Source: Pontivivens ytuae (GTDB taxonomy: Bacteria > Pseudomonadota > Alphaproteobacteria > Rhodobacterales > Rhodobacteraceae). Taken from it: a stretch of DNA of 64,000 nt. The position numbers were made by a program, and so were the translations under genes. This document shows positions 52,328 to 61,173 of this stretch, one piece after another. The first letter of the stretch is position 1. Each line of letters starts with the position of its first letter. The notes below the pieces were generated by a model. That model did not search any database. It saw nothing but the letters and a program-made list of their open reading frames with translations, and was not told the origin of the DNA. The stretch covers positions 1,582,001 through 1,646,000 of the forward strand of contig NZ_CP064942.1 in assembly GCF_015679265.1 (NCBI RefSeq), in the 5' to 3' direction.

Positions 52328-53373
52328 GCCTCGAGACGCCGCCAGCCACGACTGCGGAGCGACAGGCCTTCTACGACGCGATCGAGCCCGAGTCGATGCG
52401 CGCTCTGTGGTCGGTCATGGCGGGGATCATCACGCCGGAACCAAGGTCCGACTGCGTGCCGGTCAAATGGTCTTACGACAGCGTCCGCGCCAGGCTACTG
52501 GAGGCGGCGGACCTAATTACCGCGAAAGAGGCCGAGCGGCGGGTTCTGATCCTGGAGAACCCCGGGCTCAAGGGGTCGTCGAAGGTCACGACATCTCTCT
52601 ATTGCGGCATCCAGTGCGTCATGCCGGGCGAGGTCGCCCCGGCCCACCGGCACACTCAGTCCGCGCTGCGGTTCGTGTTGGAGAGCGCGGGCGGCTTTAC
52701 CGCCGTGGGTGGGGAAAAGACCGAGATGTCGTTCGGCGATTTCGTCATCACGCCCAACTGGGAGTGGCACGACCACGGCAACGACACGGACGCGCCGATC
52801 TTCTGGCTCGACGGGCTCGACATTCCAGTGGTTCAGTTCCTCGATGCCAGCTTCGCAGAGGGACTGGGCGAGGACCAGCAGGCGATCACGCAGCCAACGG
52901 GGGACAGTATCGCCCGCTACGGCGCCAACATGCTGCCGCTGGGCTACGAGAAAGCGACTCCGACCTCGCCGATCTTCAACTATCCCTATGAGCGGTCGCG
53001 CGAGGCACTGGAGCAGATGCGCAAGGCCGAGGAATGGGATCCGTGCCACGGGCTGAAGATGCGCTACGCGAATCCGGTCGACGGGGGCTGGGCCATGCCC
53101 ACCATCGGCACCTTCCTGCAGCTTCTCCCGAAAGGCTTCGCCACCACGCCATACCGCTCGACCGACGCGACGGTCTACGTCGGTGTGGAAGGTGCCGGGC
53201 GCGCCCGGATTGGTGATCAGGTCATCGAGTGGGCGCCGCGCGACGTGTTCGTCGTGCCCTCCTGGCACGAGGTCGTGCATGAGGCGCACGAAGACGCCGT
53301 CCTTTTCTCGTATTCCGACCGTCCGATCCAGGAGAAGCTGGGCCTCTTTCGCGAGCGGAGGGGCAACGCATGA
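52324..53373 (+). CDS. Gentisate 1,2-dioxygenase
   Basis: This 349-aa bicupin Fe(II) dioxygenase has the metal-binding HRHTQSALRFVLE (about residues 101-113) and WEWHDHGN (about 146-153) in the N-terminal cupin. The second cupin (PYRSTDATVYVGVEGAGRARIGD, then VPSWHEVVHEA) completes the family pattern. It cleaves gentisate to maleylpyruvate. ATGA overlaps the ligase. Length fits the family. Confidence 0.92.
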   Translation: MSLETPPATTAERQAFYDAIEPESMRALWSVMAGIITPEPRSDCVPVKWSYDSVRARLLEAADLITAKEAERRVLILENPGLKGSSKVTTSLYCGIQCVMPGEVAPAHRHTQSALRFVLESAGGFTAVGGEKTEMSFGDFVITPNWEWHDHGNDTDAPIFWLDGLDIPVVQFLDASFAEGLGEDQQAITQPTGDSIARYGANMLPLGYEKATPTSPIFNYPYERSREALEQMRKAEEWDPCHGLKMRYANPVDGGWAMPTIGTFLQLLPKGFATTPYRSTDATVYVGVEGAGRARIGDQVIEWAPRDVFVVPSWHEVVHEAHEDAVLFSYSDRPIQEKLGLFRERRGNA

Positions 53374-54065
53374 GCTACGTCTTCCCGCCTCCGCCCCAGG
53401 CGAGCGTTGCGGTGCGCGGCACCGCTGACCGCTTTCCGGTCCGCCGGATCTTCTGCGTCGGGAGGAACTACGCGGCCCATGCCCGTGAGATGGGCCGCGA
53501 CCCGGACCGCGAACCGCCCTTCTTCTTCACCAAGCCCGCCGACGCGGTCGTCGATACGCCCGCGACCATTCCCTATCCGCCGGAAACGGACAACCTGCAC
53601 TACGAGATCGAGCTCGTGGTCGCCATTGGCCGGGCGGGCACGGACATTCCCGAAGAAGCCGTTATGGACCATCTGTGGGGCGCGACGGTGGGGATCGATC
53701 TGACACGCCGGGACCTCCAACTTCAGGCCCGGGAGCAAGGGCGCCCATGGGACTGGGGCAAGGCCTTCGATCGCTCTGCGCCCATGGCGCCTTTGGTGCC
53801 GATCGCAGGCGTTCCGAGCGTCGAACAGGGGCACATCTGGCTTGCCGTTGACGGTGAGGTGAAACAGGACGCGGATCTCTCCGATCTCATCTGGTCGGTA
53901 CGCGAGCACGTCTCGATCCTGTCCCGCTCCATGGCGCTGGCACCTGGTGATCTGGTGATGACAGGGACGCCCGCGGGCGTTGGTCCGGTCGGTCCCGGCG
54001 ACCGAATCACAGGCGCGGTGGATGGACTTGCCGAGATCGAGATTTCGATAGGAGCCCGGGCGTGA
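53370..54065 (+). CDS. Fumarylpyruvate hydrolase (FAH family)
   Basis: This 231-aa enzyme has IFCVGRNYAAHAREMG (about residues 27-42), a metal-binding YEIELVVAIG, GIDLTRRDLQLQAREQGRPWDWGKAFDRSAPM and GDLVMTGTPAGVGPVGPGD, the FAH core. It hydrolyses fumarylpyruvate to fumarate and pyruvate. Overlaps with both neighbours (ATGA, GTGA) place it in the gentisate operon. Confidence 0.9.
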   Translation: MSYVFPPPPQASVAVRGTADRFPVRRIFCVGRNYAAHAREMGRDPDREPPFFFTKPADAVVDTPATIPYPPETDNLHYEIELVVAIGRAGTDIPEEAVMDHLWGATVGIDLTRRDLQLQAREQGRPWDWGKAFDRSAPMAPLVPIAGVPSVEQGHIWLAVDGEVKQDADLSDLIWSVREHVSILSRSMALAPGDLVMTGTPAGVGPVGPGDRITGAVDGLAEIEISIGARA

Positions 54066-54706
54066 CCCTGGTCCTCCACAACTTCTTTCGCTCGTCGACC
54101 TCGTTCCGGGTGCGCGCCGCGCTCAACATGAAAGGGCTGTCCTATGACTACGTATCCTATGCCCTCCGCAAGGGGGAGGCGCGTGCTCCAGGCTACCTTG
54201 CGCTGAACCCGCAAGGCTTGGTGCCTACACTGGAAACGCCTCGTGGGTCGCTGACGCAGTCTCTCGCTATCCTCGAATGGCTGGATGAGACCAGCCCCGA
54301 GCCACCGCTGCTTCCGGATGATGCGTGGGGCCGTGCGCGTGTGCGGAGCCTCGCGCACGCGGTCGCCCTCGACATCCATCCCGTAAACAATCTCCGGATC
54401 CTTTTCGCCCTACGGGACCGTTTTGGCGCCGATGAGGCCGCGCAGGCAGACTGGTTCCGCCACTGGGTCGCCGAGGGCTTCACTGCCATCGAGGCGCGCC
54501 TCGCGCAGGAGTCCGAGACCGGGTCGTTCTGCCATGGCGAGGTGCCCGGCCTCGCTGATCTGTGCCTGGTGGGACAATGCCTGAACAACCGCCGGTTCGA
54601 CGTCGACATGTCGCCTTATCCAACGATCGCCCGGATCCACGCTGCCTGCATGGCGCTGCCTCCTTTTGCGGAAGCCGCACCCGAAAACCAACCGGACGCC
54701 GCCTAA
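54062..54706 (+). CDS. Maleylpyruvate isomerase (zeta-class GST)
   Basis: This 214-aa GST-fold protein has the zeta-class active-site element RSSTSFRVRAALNMKGL (residues 10-26), NPQGLVPTLETP and DIHPVNNLRIL, all as in maleylacetoacetate/maleylpyruvate isomerases. GTG 54062 is in a GTGA overlap with the hydrolase. It isomerises maleylpyruvate to fumarylpyruvate. Confidence 0.9.
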   Translation: MTLVLHNFFRSSTSFRVRAALNMKGLSYDYVSYALRKGEARAPGYLALNPQGLVPTLETPRGSLTQSLAILEWLDETSPEPPLLPDDAWGRARVRSLAHAVALDIHPVNNLRILFALRDRFGADEAAQADWFRHWVAEGFTAIEARLAQESETGSFCHGEVPGLADLCLVGQCLNNRRFDVDMSPYPTIARIHAACMALPPFAEAAPENQPDAA

Positions 54707-54743
54707 GCGGCGCCAGCTCGAAACCGTCCATAGGGAGGACACC

Positions 54744-55694
54744 ATGAAACAGCTTCTGACCGCAGCGCTCCTGTCGCTCGCCGTGCCTGTGAACGCGCAA
54801 ACCGTCTCGATCGCGACACTGCCGCAAGGCTCGGTCTGGAACACCATGGGCAACGTCATAGCCGGGGCAGTGCGCGACGATGGCGTCCGCATGGTCGTCC
54901 AGCCCTATGGCGGTAACCTCGCCATGATGCAGGCTCTGGAGCAGGATCTCGCGGAGTTCTCCATCAACGACATCAATGACGTGATCGCCGCTGCACAGGG
55001 CATCGACCACTATGACGGTCAGGCGCTGAACGACCTGCGGGTCGTCGCCAAGCTCAACCCGCTGCCGATCGGGCTCTACGTGCGGACCGACAGCGGCATG
55101 ACGGACATGAGCGAACTTGAAGGCAAGCGCGTCTCCTCCGGCTGGGACGCATTCCCGCTGGCCAACTCACACGTCGCCGCAATTCTTTCGACCGGTGGGC
55201 TAAGCTACGATGATGTCACCGGAGTACCTGTGCCCGGTCTGATCCGCGGCTCAGATGATCTCGCGTCGGGGCGGACCGATGCCGCATTCTTCGCGGTTGG
55301 TGGGCCGAAGGTGGCAGAGGTCGCCGCAACGGTCGATGGCGTTCGCTTTCTGGCGGGCGCATCTGACGAGGCCGCGCTGGAGCGGATACAGGCGATCCGC
55401 CCGGCGTTCTACTTCTCTGAAGTGCAGCCGGCGCCGTTTCGCGTCGGCGTCGAAGAGCCAATGATGATGGTGACATGGGACAACGTCCTGCTCGCCGGCG
55501 CGCATGTCTCAGATGAAACGGTCACTGCGATGCTCGAAGCACTGGCCGCGCGCAGTGCAGAGATGGGCGAGGCCTACCCTCCGCTCCGCGCCTTTTCGAT
55601 CGAGCAGGCCTACGTGAACTATCCCGGTGCCACCTGGCATCCGGGTGCCGTCGCCTTCTTTGAGGGTCGGGGTATCGCCCAGCAGGATCTCTGA
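54744..55694 (+). CDS. TAXI-family TRAP solute-binding protein
   Basis: This 316-aa periplasmic protein (signal peptide MKQLLTAALLSLAVPVNAQ) has the TAXI pattern: IATLPQGSVWNTMGNVIAGAV, then LEGKRVSSGWDAFPLANSHVAAIL and GRTDAAFFAVGGPKVAEV. AGGGAGG precedes ATG 54744. It follows the gentisate genes by 37 nt and should feed the TRAP permease with salicylate or a related aromatic acid (inference). Confidence 0.88.
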   Translation: MKQLLTAALLSLAVPVNAQTVSIATLPQGSVWNTMGNVIAGAVRDDGVRMVVQPYGGNLAMMQALEQDLAEFSINDINDVIAAAQGIDHYDGQALNDLRVVAKLNPLPIGLYVRTDSGMTDMSELEGKRVSSGWDAFPLANSHVAAILSTGGLSYDDVTGVPVPGLIRGSDDLASGRTDAAFFAVGGPKVAEVAATVDGVRFLAGASDEAALERIQAIRPAFYFSEVQPAPFRVGVEEPMMMVTWDNVLLAGAHVSDETVTAMLEALAARSAEMGEAYPPLRAFSIEQAYVNYPGATWHPGAVAFFEGRGIAQQDL

Positions 55695-55697
55695 GCG

Positions 55698-57560
55698 ATG
55701 ACAAGGTGGGCCGGACGGATCGGCGGTGCCGTCGCGGCGCTGCTCACCTTGGCCGCCATCGCCTGGGCGGCTGACCTCCCGTCCCGGCTCGGCTTTGCAC
55801 CTTACTCCGAGCAGTTCCTCGCCCTCGTGCTGGGTCTGTCGCTGGTATTGGTGTTCCTCCAGAAACCCTCCGCTGAGCCAAGGTTGGACTACGCACTGGC
55901 GGCCATTGGTGGAGGGGCCGCGCTGTGGGTCATGGCGGCCTACCCAAGTCTGATTGCGCGTCAGATGTCGGTGCCTCTCGATGGGCTGGTTCTGGGTGGC
56001 ATCCTCGTTCTGCTGGTGCTGGAGGGCCTGCGCCGCACCGTCGGCTGGGCCCTCGTGCTGGTGGTGGTGACCATCGTCGTTATCGGTCTTCTGGGGCACC
56101 ACATCCCAGGTGCCTTGCAGACCCGCGAGGTCGCGCCGGAGCGCCTCCTCCTCTATGTCGGCTTCGACGCGAACGGTCTCTTCGGCAAGGTGCTCATGGT
56201 CGCGGCCGCCGTGGTCATCTCCTTTGTCCTGTTCGGCCAGCTCCTCTTGAAATCCGGTGGCGCCGACTTCTTCAACGACATCGCCATCGCGACGATGGGT
56301 CGGCGTCGCGGCGGTTCGGCCAAGATCGCTGTGGTCGCATCGGGGCTCTTCGGCTCGATCTCCGGCGTTGTCGTCTCCAACATCGTAGCGACTGGCGTGG
56401 TGACGATCCGCATGATGACCCGGTCGGGCTATCGCCCTCACCAGGCCGCCGCGATCGAGGCTGTGGCGTCCACCGGCGGGCAGATCGTGCCGCCTGTCAT
56501 GGGCGCGGTCGCCTTCCTCATGGCGGATATCCTGCAACGTCCCTATGCGGAGATCGTAGTCGCCGCGATCGTGCCGGCGCTTCTCTACTATGTCGCGGTC
56601 TTCGCGCAGGCCGACCTGCAGGCGGCCAAGGACGACATCGCCCTGGTTGATCCATCTGAGATCCCGTCCGCCCGAAGCGTGCTGCGGAAAGGCTGGGTAT
56701 TCGCAGTGCCATTCGCAGCGATCGTCCTTGCCCTCTTCACCTTTGGCCAAAGGCCCGAGACAGCGGCGCTGTGGGGGGGCGGCACCGCGCTCGCGATCGG
56801 GCTTCTCGTCGGCTACGGCCAGCGCATGAGGCTTGCGGAGGTCTGGTTGGCGCTGATTGAGACCGGTCGGTCCGTCACTGACATCATCATGATCGCCGCC
56901 GCCGCCGGTTTCATCATCGGTGTATTGAATGTGACTGGATTGGGCTTCGGTCTGACTTGGGTGCTCGTCGATCTGGGCAGTGGCAGCCTGTTTCTGCTGC
57001 TCCTGATCTCAGCAGTCATCTGTATCGTGCTGGGCATGGGGATGCCCACTGTCGGAGTTTACCTGCTGCTCGCTGTCCTCATCGCGCCGAGCCTGGTGCA
57101 AAGCGGCGTCGATCCGATCGCGGCACACCTCTTCATCTTCTACCTCGGCATGATGTCGATGGTGACCCCGCCCGTCGCAATCGGCGCCTTCTTCGCAGCC
57201 TCCATCGCCAAAGCGCCGCCAATGAAGACGGCAGTCACCGCGATGCGCTACGGTTGGACGGCCTATGTGATCCCGTTTCTCTTCGTCATGTCACCGACTT
57301 TAATCCTGCGCGGACCACCACTCGAGGTCGCCTTTGATGTGTTAATGGCCGTCCTTGGAGTTTACGCAATATCGGCCGCGGCCGTCGGCTGGTTGAGAGG
57401 GCCGCTTCATTCATGGAGCCGTGCGGCCCTTTGTCTCGCCGGTGCTTTGATACTGGCGCCCTCCGGAAGCATATGGATCATGATCGTCGGCGTTGGCGTC
57501 TTCGCCTCCATTTTCTGCTTCAGCGCATCCAAGTCGGCGCAGCCCGCAATAGGCGAGTGA
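55698..57560 (+). CDS. TRAP transporter fused permease (4TM/12TM)
   Basis: This 620-aa protein has about 16-18 helices. An N-terminal DctQ-like part (to about residue 130) is followed by a DctM-like part with FGSISGVVVSNIVATGVVTIRMM and ASTGGQIVPPVMGAVAFLMADIL, plus GMGMPTVGVYLLLAVLIAP. The fused form goes with TAXI binding proteins. The start lies 3 nt after the TAXI stop. A sodium- or proton-driven uptake role for the salicylate operon is inferred. Confidence 0.9.
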   Translation: MTRWAGRIGGAVAALLTLAAIAWAADLPSRLGFAPYSEQFLALVLGLSLVLVFLQKPSAEPRLDYALAAIGGGAALWVMAAYPSLIARQMSVPLDGLVLGGILVLLVLEGLRRTVGWALVLVVVTIVVIGLLGHHIPGALQTREVAPERLLLYVGFDANGLFGKVLMVAAAVVISFVLFGQLLLKSGGADFFNDIAIATMGRRRGGSAKIAVVASGLFGSISGVVVSNIVATGVVTIRMMTRSGYRPHQAAAIEAVASTGGQIVPPVMGAVAFLMADILQRPYAEIVVAAIVPALLYYVAVFAQADLQAAKDDIALVDPSEIPSARSVLRKGWVFAVPFAAIVLALFTFGQRPETAALWGGGTALAIGLLVGYGQRMRLAEVWLALIETGRSVTDIIMIAAAAGFIIGVLNVTGLGFGLTWVLVDLGSGSLFLLLLISAVICIVLGMGMPTVGVYLLLAVLIAPSLVQSGVDPIAAHLFIFYLGMMSMVTPPVAIGAFFAASIAKAPPMKTAVTAMRYGWTAYVIPFLFVMSPTLILRGPPLEVAFDVLMAVLGVYAISAAAVGWLRGPLHSWSRAALCLAGALILAPSGSIWIMIVGVGVFASIFCFSASKSAQPAIGE

Positions 57561-57652
57561 AAGTCTAAGAACGTCCGCCCAAGTCCGATAACACGTGAAA
57601 CTGACACTTTCCGCGAGATCCTTGAACAAACGTAAGGTAGCTCGCCTTGCGA

Positions 57653-58723
57653 TTAGTAGAGAGCCACAAGGTGATTGTCCCAAGCCACCGGATGCGCTTT
57701 TGGTAAATCGTGCTCGTTGCCCAGCATGATGATGTCCCCGGTGCCCTGTGTCGCCAAAAGACCATCGCCATGCCGCGCAACGCCGCAGATATCGGTCGCT
57801 GCTAAAACATTGCTCAGGCTGCCTGTCTCGGCGTCGAACAGCATCAAGCAATCGCCTCTTGGTGCTGTCGCAGCTACCAAGCGCCCATCACCGGAAAATG
57901 CAACGCTACCCACATAGCCTTCGATCCTTTGCACGAGGCTCTCCGGGATCGTGCAGAGGATTGGCGATGCATCCTGTGTTACGAGGGCGATCGGCGGAAC
58001 GGTGTGATCGGTCAGACCGTTCCACTGCATCGCGAGAGCAAGAAGACCATCGGATCGAACGGCAAGGTGTCGGATCGAATTCTGCTTCAGCCATGTCGGA
58101 AGGCGTATTTGACCCGTCGTGGCGAGGTCCGCGCTCATCAGGGTCAGGTTCGGAGCCATCGTGTCGAGGTTCAGCTTCTCACGACCCGTGTCGGGATGCG
58201 TGCGGATGCCGCCATTGGCAATTGCGAAACCGCCGTCAGGCCGCCGGAGGATTTCGTGTGGGCCTATGCCGCCAGAGGGGATATCGCCGCGGCGTTCATA
58301 GCCATTCTCAACGTCCCACAGGCTAATACGGCCATCGCCATCCTCAAATTGGTTCTCGGTCAACAGCAGTAGAGATCCATCTGCAGTGTATACGCCGTGA
58401 CCGTAGAAATGCCGACCCTCGGGTGCGGCAAGTCGCACGCGCAGAGATCCTGTCAGGCAATCGACGACGAAGGCAAAGGTGCCTGGACGCCGCGCGATGG
58501 CGACCGCTTCTGCGCGGTATGGATGCGCCGCCGCGGCGTGTCCCCGTTCCGGCAAGTCGATGGAAAACGCGGAGCTTGCGTCTGATCTGAGGCCATGGAG
58601 CACGTGGCGATCTGAACCGTGCCGGGCCGCAGCGAGATATCGGGGATTACCGGCAGCTGCCCAGCCTTGTGCTGGAAGTGCGGCCGAAGCCCCGATGGCG
58701 CCGAGAAATGCGCGCCGCCGCAT
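57653..58723 (-). CDS. DUF1513 protein with twin-arginine-like signal
   Basis: This 356-aa protein starts MRRRAFLGAIGASAALPAQGWAA, a probable Tat signal. The rest has beta-propeller-like strands: GHGVYTADGSLLLLTENQ, GIGPHEILRRPDGGFAIANGGIRTHPDTGREKLNL, and GYVGSVAFSGDGRLVAATAPRG. These are DUF1513 features. DUF1513 genes normally end the imelysin (IrpA)/di-haem operon, involved in iron uptake. It overlaps the imelysin gene (TGATG). Confidence 0.87.
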   Translation of the reverse strand: MRRRAFLGAIGASAALPAQGWAAAGNPRYLAAARHGSDRHVLHGLRSDASSAFSIDLPERGHAAAAHPYRAEAVAIARRPGTFAFVVDCLTGSLRVRLAAPEGRHFYGHGVYTADGSLLLLTENQFEDGDGRISLWDVENGYERRGDIPSGGIGPHEILRRPDGGFAIANGGIRTHPDTGREKLNLDTMAPNLTLMSADLATTGQIRLPTWLKQNSIRHLAVRSDGLLALAMQWNGLTDHTVPPIALVTQDASPILCTIPESLVQRIEGYVGSVAFSGDGRLVAATAPRGDCLMLFDAETGSLSNVLAATDICGVARHGDGLLATQGTGDIIMLGNEHDLPKAHPVAWDNHLVALY

Positions 58724-59715
58724 CAGTCGCCGTCCAGCGCGTTGAAGCTTTGTGACACTCCAAGTCTTGGCGCAACCTGCGTTGCCAGTGTCCCCCGTAT
58801 CTCCCGCAGGGCGCTTTGGATGGCTTCGATCCGAAGGCGACCCTGCGGCGTCGAGACACCTGCGAATGCCGGGTCATCGAGCGCCTCGAGGCGATCTTTC
58901 AAGCGATCGAACTCATCGCGCAGCTCTTCTGCGACCTCTGACTCGACAGCGGTCAGGAACGGGTCGGTGTAGTCGGAAAGGGCCGCGACTGACAGGGCCA
59001 CGTTGCGCGCCGACCGTTCCGACCGCCACGCCTCAGCCCGTCGTGGACGCGGGCGCTCGAAGGTGCCGAGCGGGCGGGCGAGGCGTTGATCGATAGTGAC
59101 TTCGAGGCCTGTGATTAGCGCGCCATAGAGGGCGCGCACAGCCTCCTCGGGCACGAGGTAATCGAAGTTACCTTCGGCACCTGCACCGCGCATCAGGCTC
59201 GTCTCAGCCCGCCATGCCAGGTCGAGTTCCTCTGCAATCCGGTCGATATCTTCCGCGATGGCCTGGGCTAACCTGCATTCGTAGCTTCCGATCGCAGGCG
59301 GTGTTCGTTCGGGATCAAAGAGTAGCCAGTCAAGGGCCAAGAACCCCCGGCCGGCGACTGAGATCTCAGCGAAGGCGGTCGGGTCATCCACGACCGGATC
59401 TTCGGCGGCAATCAGGCCCGCCAGTGTCCTGGGCGTGGCGCCGCGCTCGTCGGGCCAGAATGCCAGCGCGAACCCACGGTCACCGTCCTCCGTTGGACCG
59501 AAGCGCAGATGGCTCATTCGCATCCAGGCATCAAATGCGTCGTGATAGGCCGTCCCCATATCGTTGCAAGGCATGGCTGCGAGCGCGTCGGCAGCTGCGT
59601 TGAACGCTGCAAAGCCGGGTCGGATGAATTCTGCAACCTGTTTTTCGACGATATCCGCAGGTTCCTGGGCCGCGACGGCAAGCGGCAGAAGTAAGGCGGG
59701 AGCGACAAAGCGCAT
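58723..59715 (-). CDS. Imelysin family periplasmic protein
   Basis: This 330-aa protein has a signal peptide (MRFVAPALLLPLAVAAQE) and is mostly helical, of the imelysin/EfeO-related family of metal-binding periplasmic proteins. MSHLRFGPTEDGDRGFALAFWPDERG (about residues 68-93), LDWLLFD and YECRLAQAIAEDIDRIAEEL are typical. ATG 59715 has GGAGG 7 nt upstream; GTG 59718 is the alternative. The usual upstream genes of this operon are missing except for a remnant. Confidence 0.87.
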   Translation of the reverse strand: MRFVAPALLLPLAVAAQEPADIVEKQVAEFIRPGFAAFNAAADALAAMPCNDMGTAYHDAFDAWMRMSHLRFGPTEDGDRGFALAFWPDERGATPRTLAGLIAAEDPVVDDPTAFAEISVAGRGFLALDWLLFDPERTPPAIGSYECRLAQAIAEDIDRIAEELDLAWRAETSLMRGAGAEGNFDYLVPEEAVRALYGALITGLEVTIDQRLARPLGTFERPRPRRAEAWRSERSARNVALSVAALSDYTDPFLTAVESEVAEELRDEFDRLKDRLEALDDPAFAGVSTPQGRLRIEAIQSALREIRGTLATQVAPRLGVSQSFNALDGD

Positions 59716-59873
59716 CACAGGTCCTCCACATAAGGGGTTAGCTCAACGCAGTGCCGTCGCGTCGTTTGCGGAAGCATAATGCCACGCATTTTTGCCTTGT
59801 TACTCTGCCGCATGACCGCCTCACGCAGCGAGCGGGCACTTCCGTTGCGAGGTCCGAAGGTATTGCCCTTCAT
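59715..59873 (-). pseudogene. Remnant of di-haem oxidoreductase C-terminus
   Basis: The frame that stops by TGATG overlap at the imelysin start reads NGSARSLREAVM, then LPQTTRR and ends TPYVEDL. This resembles the end of the di-haem 'thiol oxidoreductase' that precedes imelysin in intact operons (DGRARSLxEAI to LPxxxRxxLxxFVEDL), but the HGGEA core is corrupted and nothing homologous lies upstream. It looks like a 3' scrap left by a deletion or insertion. The comparison is from memory of the family. Confidence 0.45.
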
Positions 59874-60226
59874 CACCCTGGTTGATCTCCTAACCTTGGG
59901 CGCCGCCATGCGCAGGGTCGAAACCGACGTCCGACTCTCCGTGCGCCCATCTACAGTTTTCGACCCCTATCGCACAGCAACGTGCAAGTGTCGTATGAGA
60001 TAACCTGCGAGCTTGTCTCGGGCGGCTCTACCAGGCGCGCGGTCACGAAGCTGGGACGATACCAGCCTGCGCGCCGGAGCAGCGCTCTTCCGCCAAACAC
60101 ATGCGGGTTCGCCGTGTTATGACGAGCCGGTAAGACCGGCTTGCGGACGTGCACGGAGATTGAAGCTCCTGCTTGTGGCATCCAGGTGTCGTGCAGACCC
60201 GCTTTGCCGGGATGCTTCAGTTTTGA
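59874..60226. other. Intergenic region at the broken imelysin operon
   Basis: About 350 nt without a credible gene. Short frames occur on both strands. The lost 5' part of the di-haem gene and the operon promoter should have been here. Confidence 0.45.
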
Positions 60227-60517
60227 TCATTTGAACACCGCCTCCGGATTGTCGAGGCTGTCGGAGTCCTCGAAGACGATGGCCCGCTCGAGGTTGAGGG
60301 TCTGGTCGATCATCACGCCCGCGCTGCCTATGATCAGCGCCTCGCCTTGCATGTTGGGGCGCTCCAGCATCATGTCACATTTGAAGCCCGGGCTTGGAGC
60401 GCTCGCCGGGGTGGACGCTGGACGCGCCGTCATCGTTATCGCATCGCTGGGTTTCATCGGGCCTTTAGCCAATACGGGGCGGCCGTAGTGGGGCGCTATG
60501 ATCCACCAATACCGCAT
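60227..60517 (-). CDS. Hypothetical protein, 96 aa
   Basis: ATG 60517 (MRYWWIIAPHYGRPVL) has AGGA just upstream. The middle is rich in Thr, Ala and Pro, and the end is acidic (AIVFEDSDSLDNPEAVFK). No domain is recognised. The readable N-terminus and acidic C-terminus favour a real protein over a chance frame, but the Pro-rich centre may hide a frameshift. Confidence 0.45.
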   Translation of the reverse strand: MRYWWIIAPHYGRPVLAKGPMKPSDAITMTARPASTPASAPSPGFKCDMMLERPNMQGEALIIGSAGVMIDQTLNLERAIVFEDSDSLDNPEAVFK

Positions 60518-61053
60518 GTTCCTGTTCACGGAGCCACGGCTGGTGATGCCCCCGGTCCTGGCCTGAACCATGGTCTCGGCGCTGCTACACGGCACCCTTG
60601 ACCGAAAAGCGACGCGAAGTTGCCTCGAGTGCTCGCCACCCCTTCGACAACCGACTAGACGAGGCTCTTCCTGCCTGGCCTGGACAGGCACATGAAGTCA
60701 TATATTGAGCATTGTTTGGCCGACAGGGAGATCTCAAATACTGGATCACAAATGGCCGCTCGCCCTCTATTTATAGACGGCGCTCTGCTTCAAGAGCCAT
60801 ATGACTGGAGGCCGGACTTGTCTGCCGGATTGGACTTCGCCCTGTATTTGATCTGAGCTTTACGCCGCATTTCAGGCTGCGTTTTCGAGCGATCCTGGAG
60901 GCGGCCTCCATCTCTCCATGCGAGAGTTCTCTCCAGCGATGGGCGTTGCCTGGTGAGGACGCTTCCTTGGGGTGTCGAGGTGATGTTGCGTGATGACTTG
61001 GTGCCGTTAGCAGATGCGTTATGCGTCTGCACGTCATCGATGGCGAACAAGTT
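60518..61053. other. Region without a confident gene
   Basis: Two overlapping minus-strand frames of 86-88 codons (60771-61050) and several plus-strand frames lack domains and ribosome sites. The DNA leads into the hairpin cluster and repeat array. Confidence 0.4.
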
Positions 61054-61172
61054 CCGCCCGCGCAGAGCGCGGGCGGAGTGCCTCTTTATCGAGGTAAGAG
61101 TGCGATCCCAGGATCATCCTGAGGATGGTCCCGACACTGGCGCCGCCACCCCGCAAGGTGGTGGATCGCACT
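61054..61172. ncRNA. Structured leader: nested hairpins before the tandem array
   Basis: Four perfect or near-perfect stems occur in 119 nt. CCGCCCGCGC-aga-GCGCGGGCGG (61054-61076) has 10 bp. CCTC-N6-GAGG spans 61081-61094. A long-range stem AGTGCGATCC (61099-61108) with GGATCGCACT (61163-61172) has 10 bp. Inside that stem lie CAGGAT-c-ATCCTG (61109-61121) and CCACC-N6-GGTGG (61146-61161). This makes a compact multi-branched fold abutting the first array unit at 61174. It could be a noncoding RNA or a protein-binding DNA structure. No known RNA family is recognised. Confidence 0.5.
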
Positions 61173-61173
61173 T

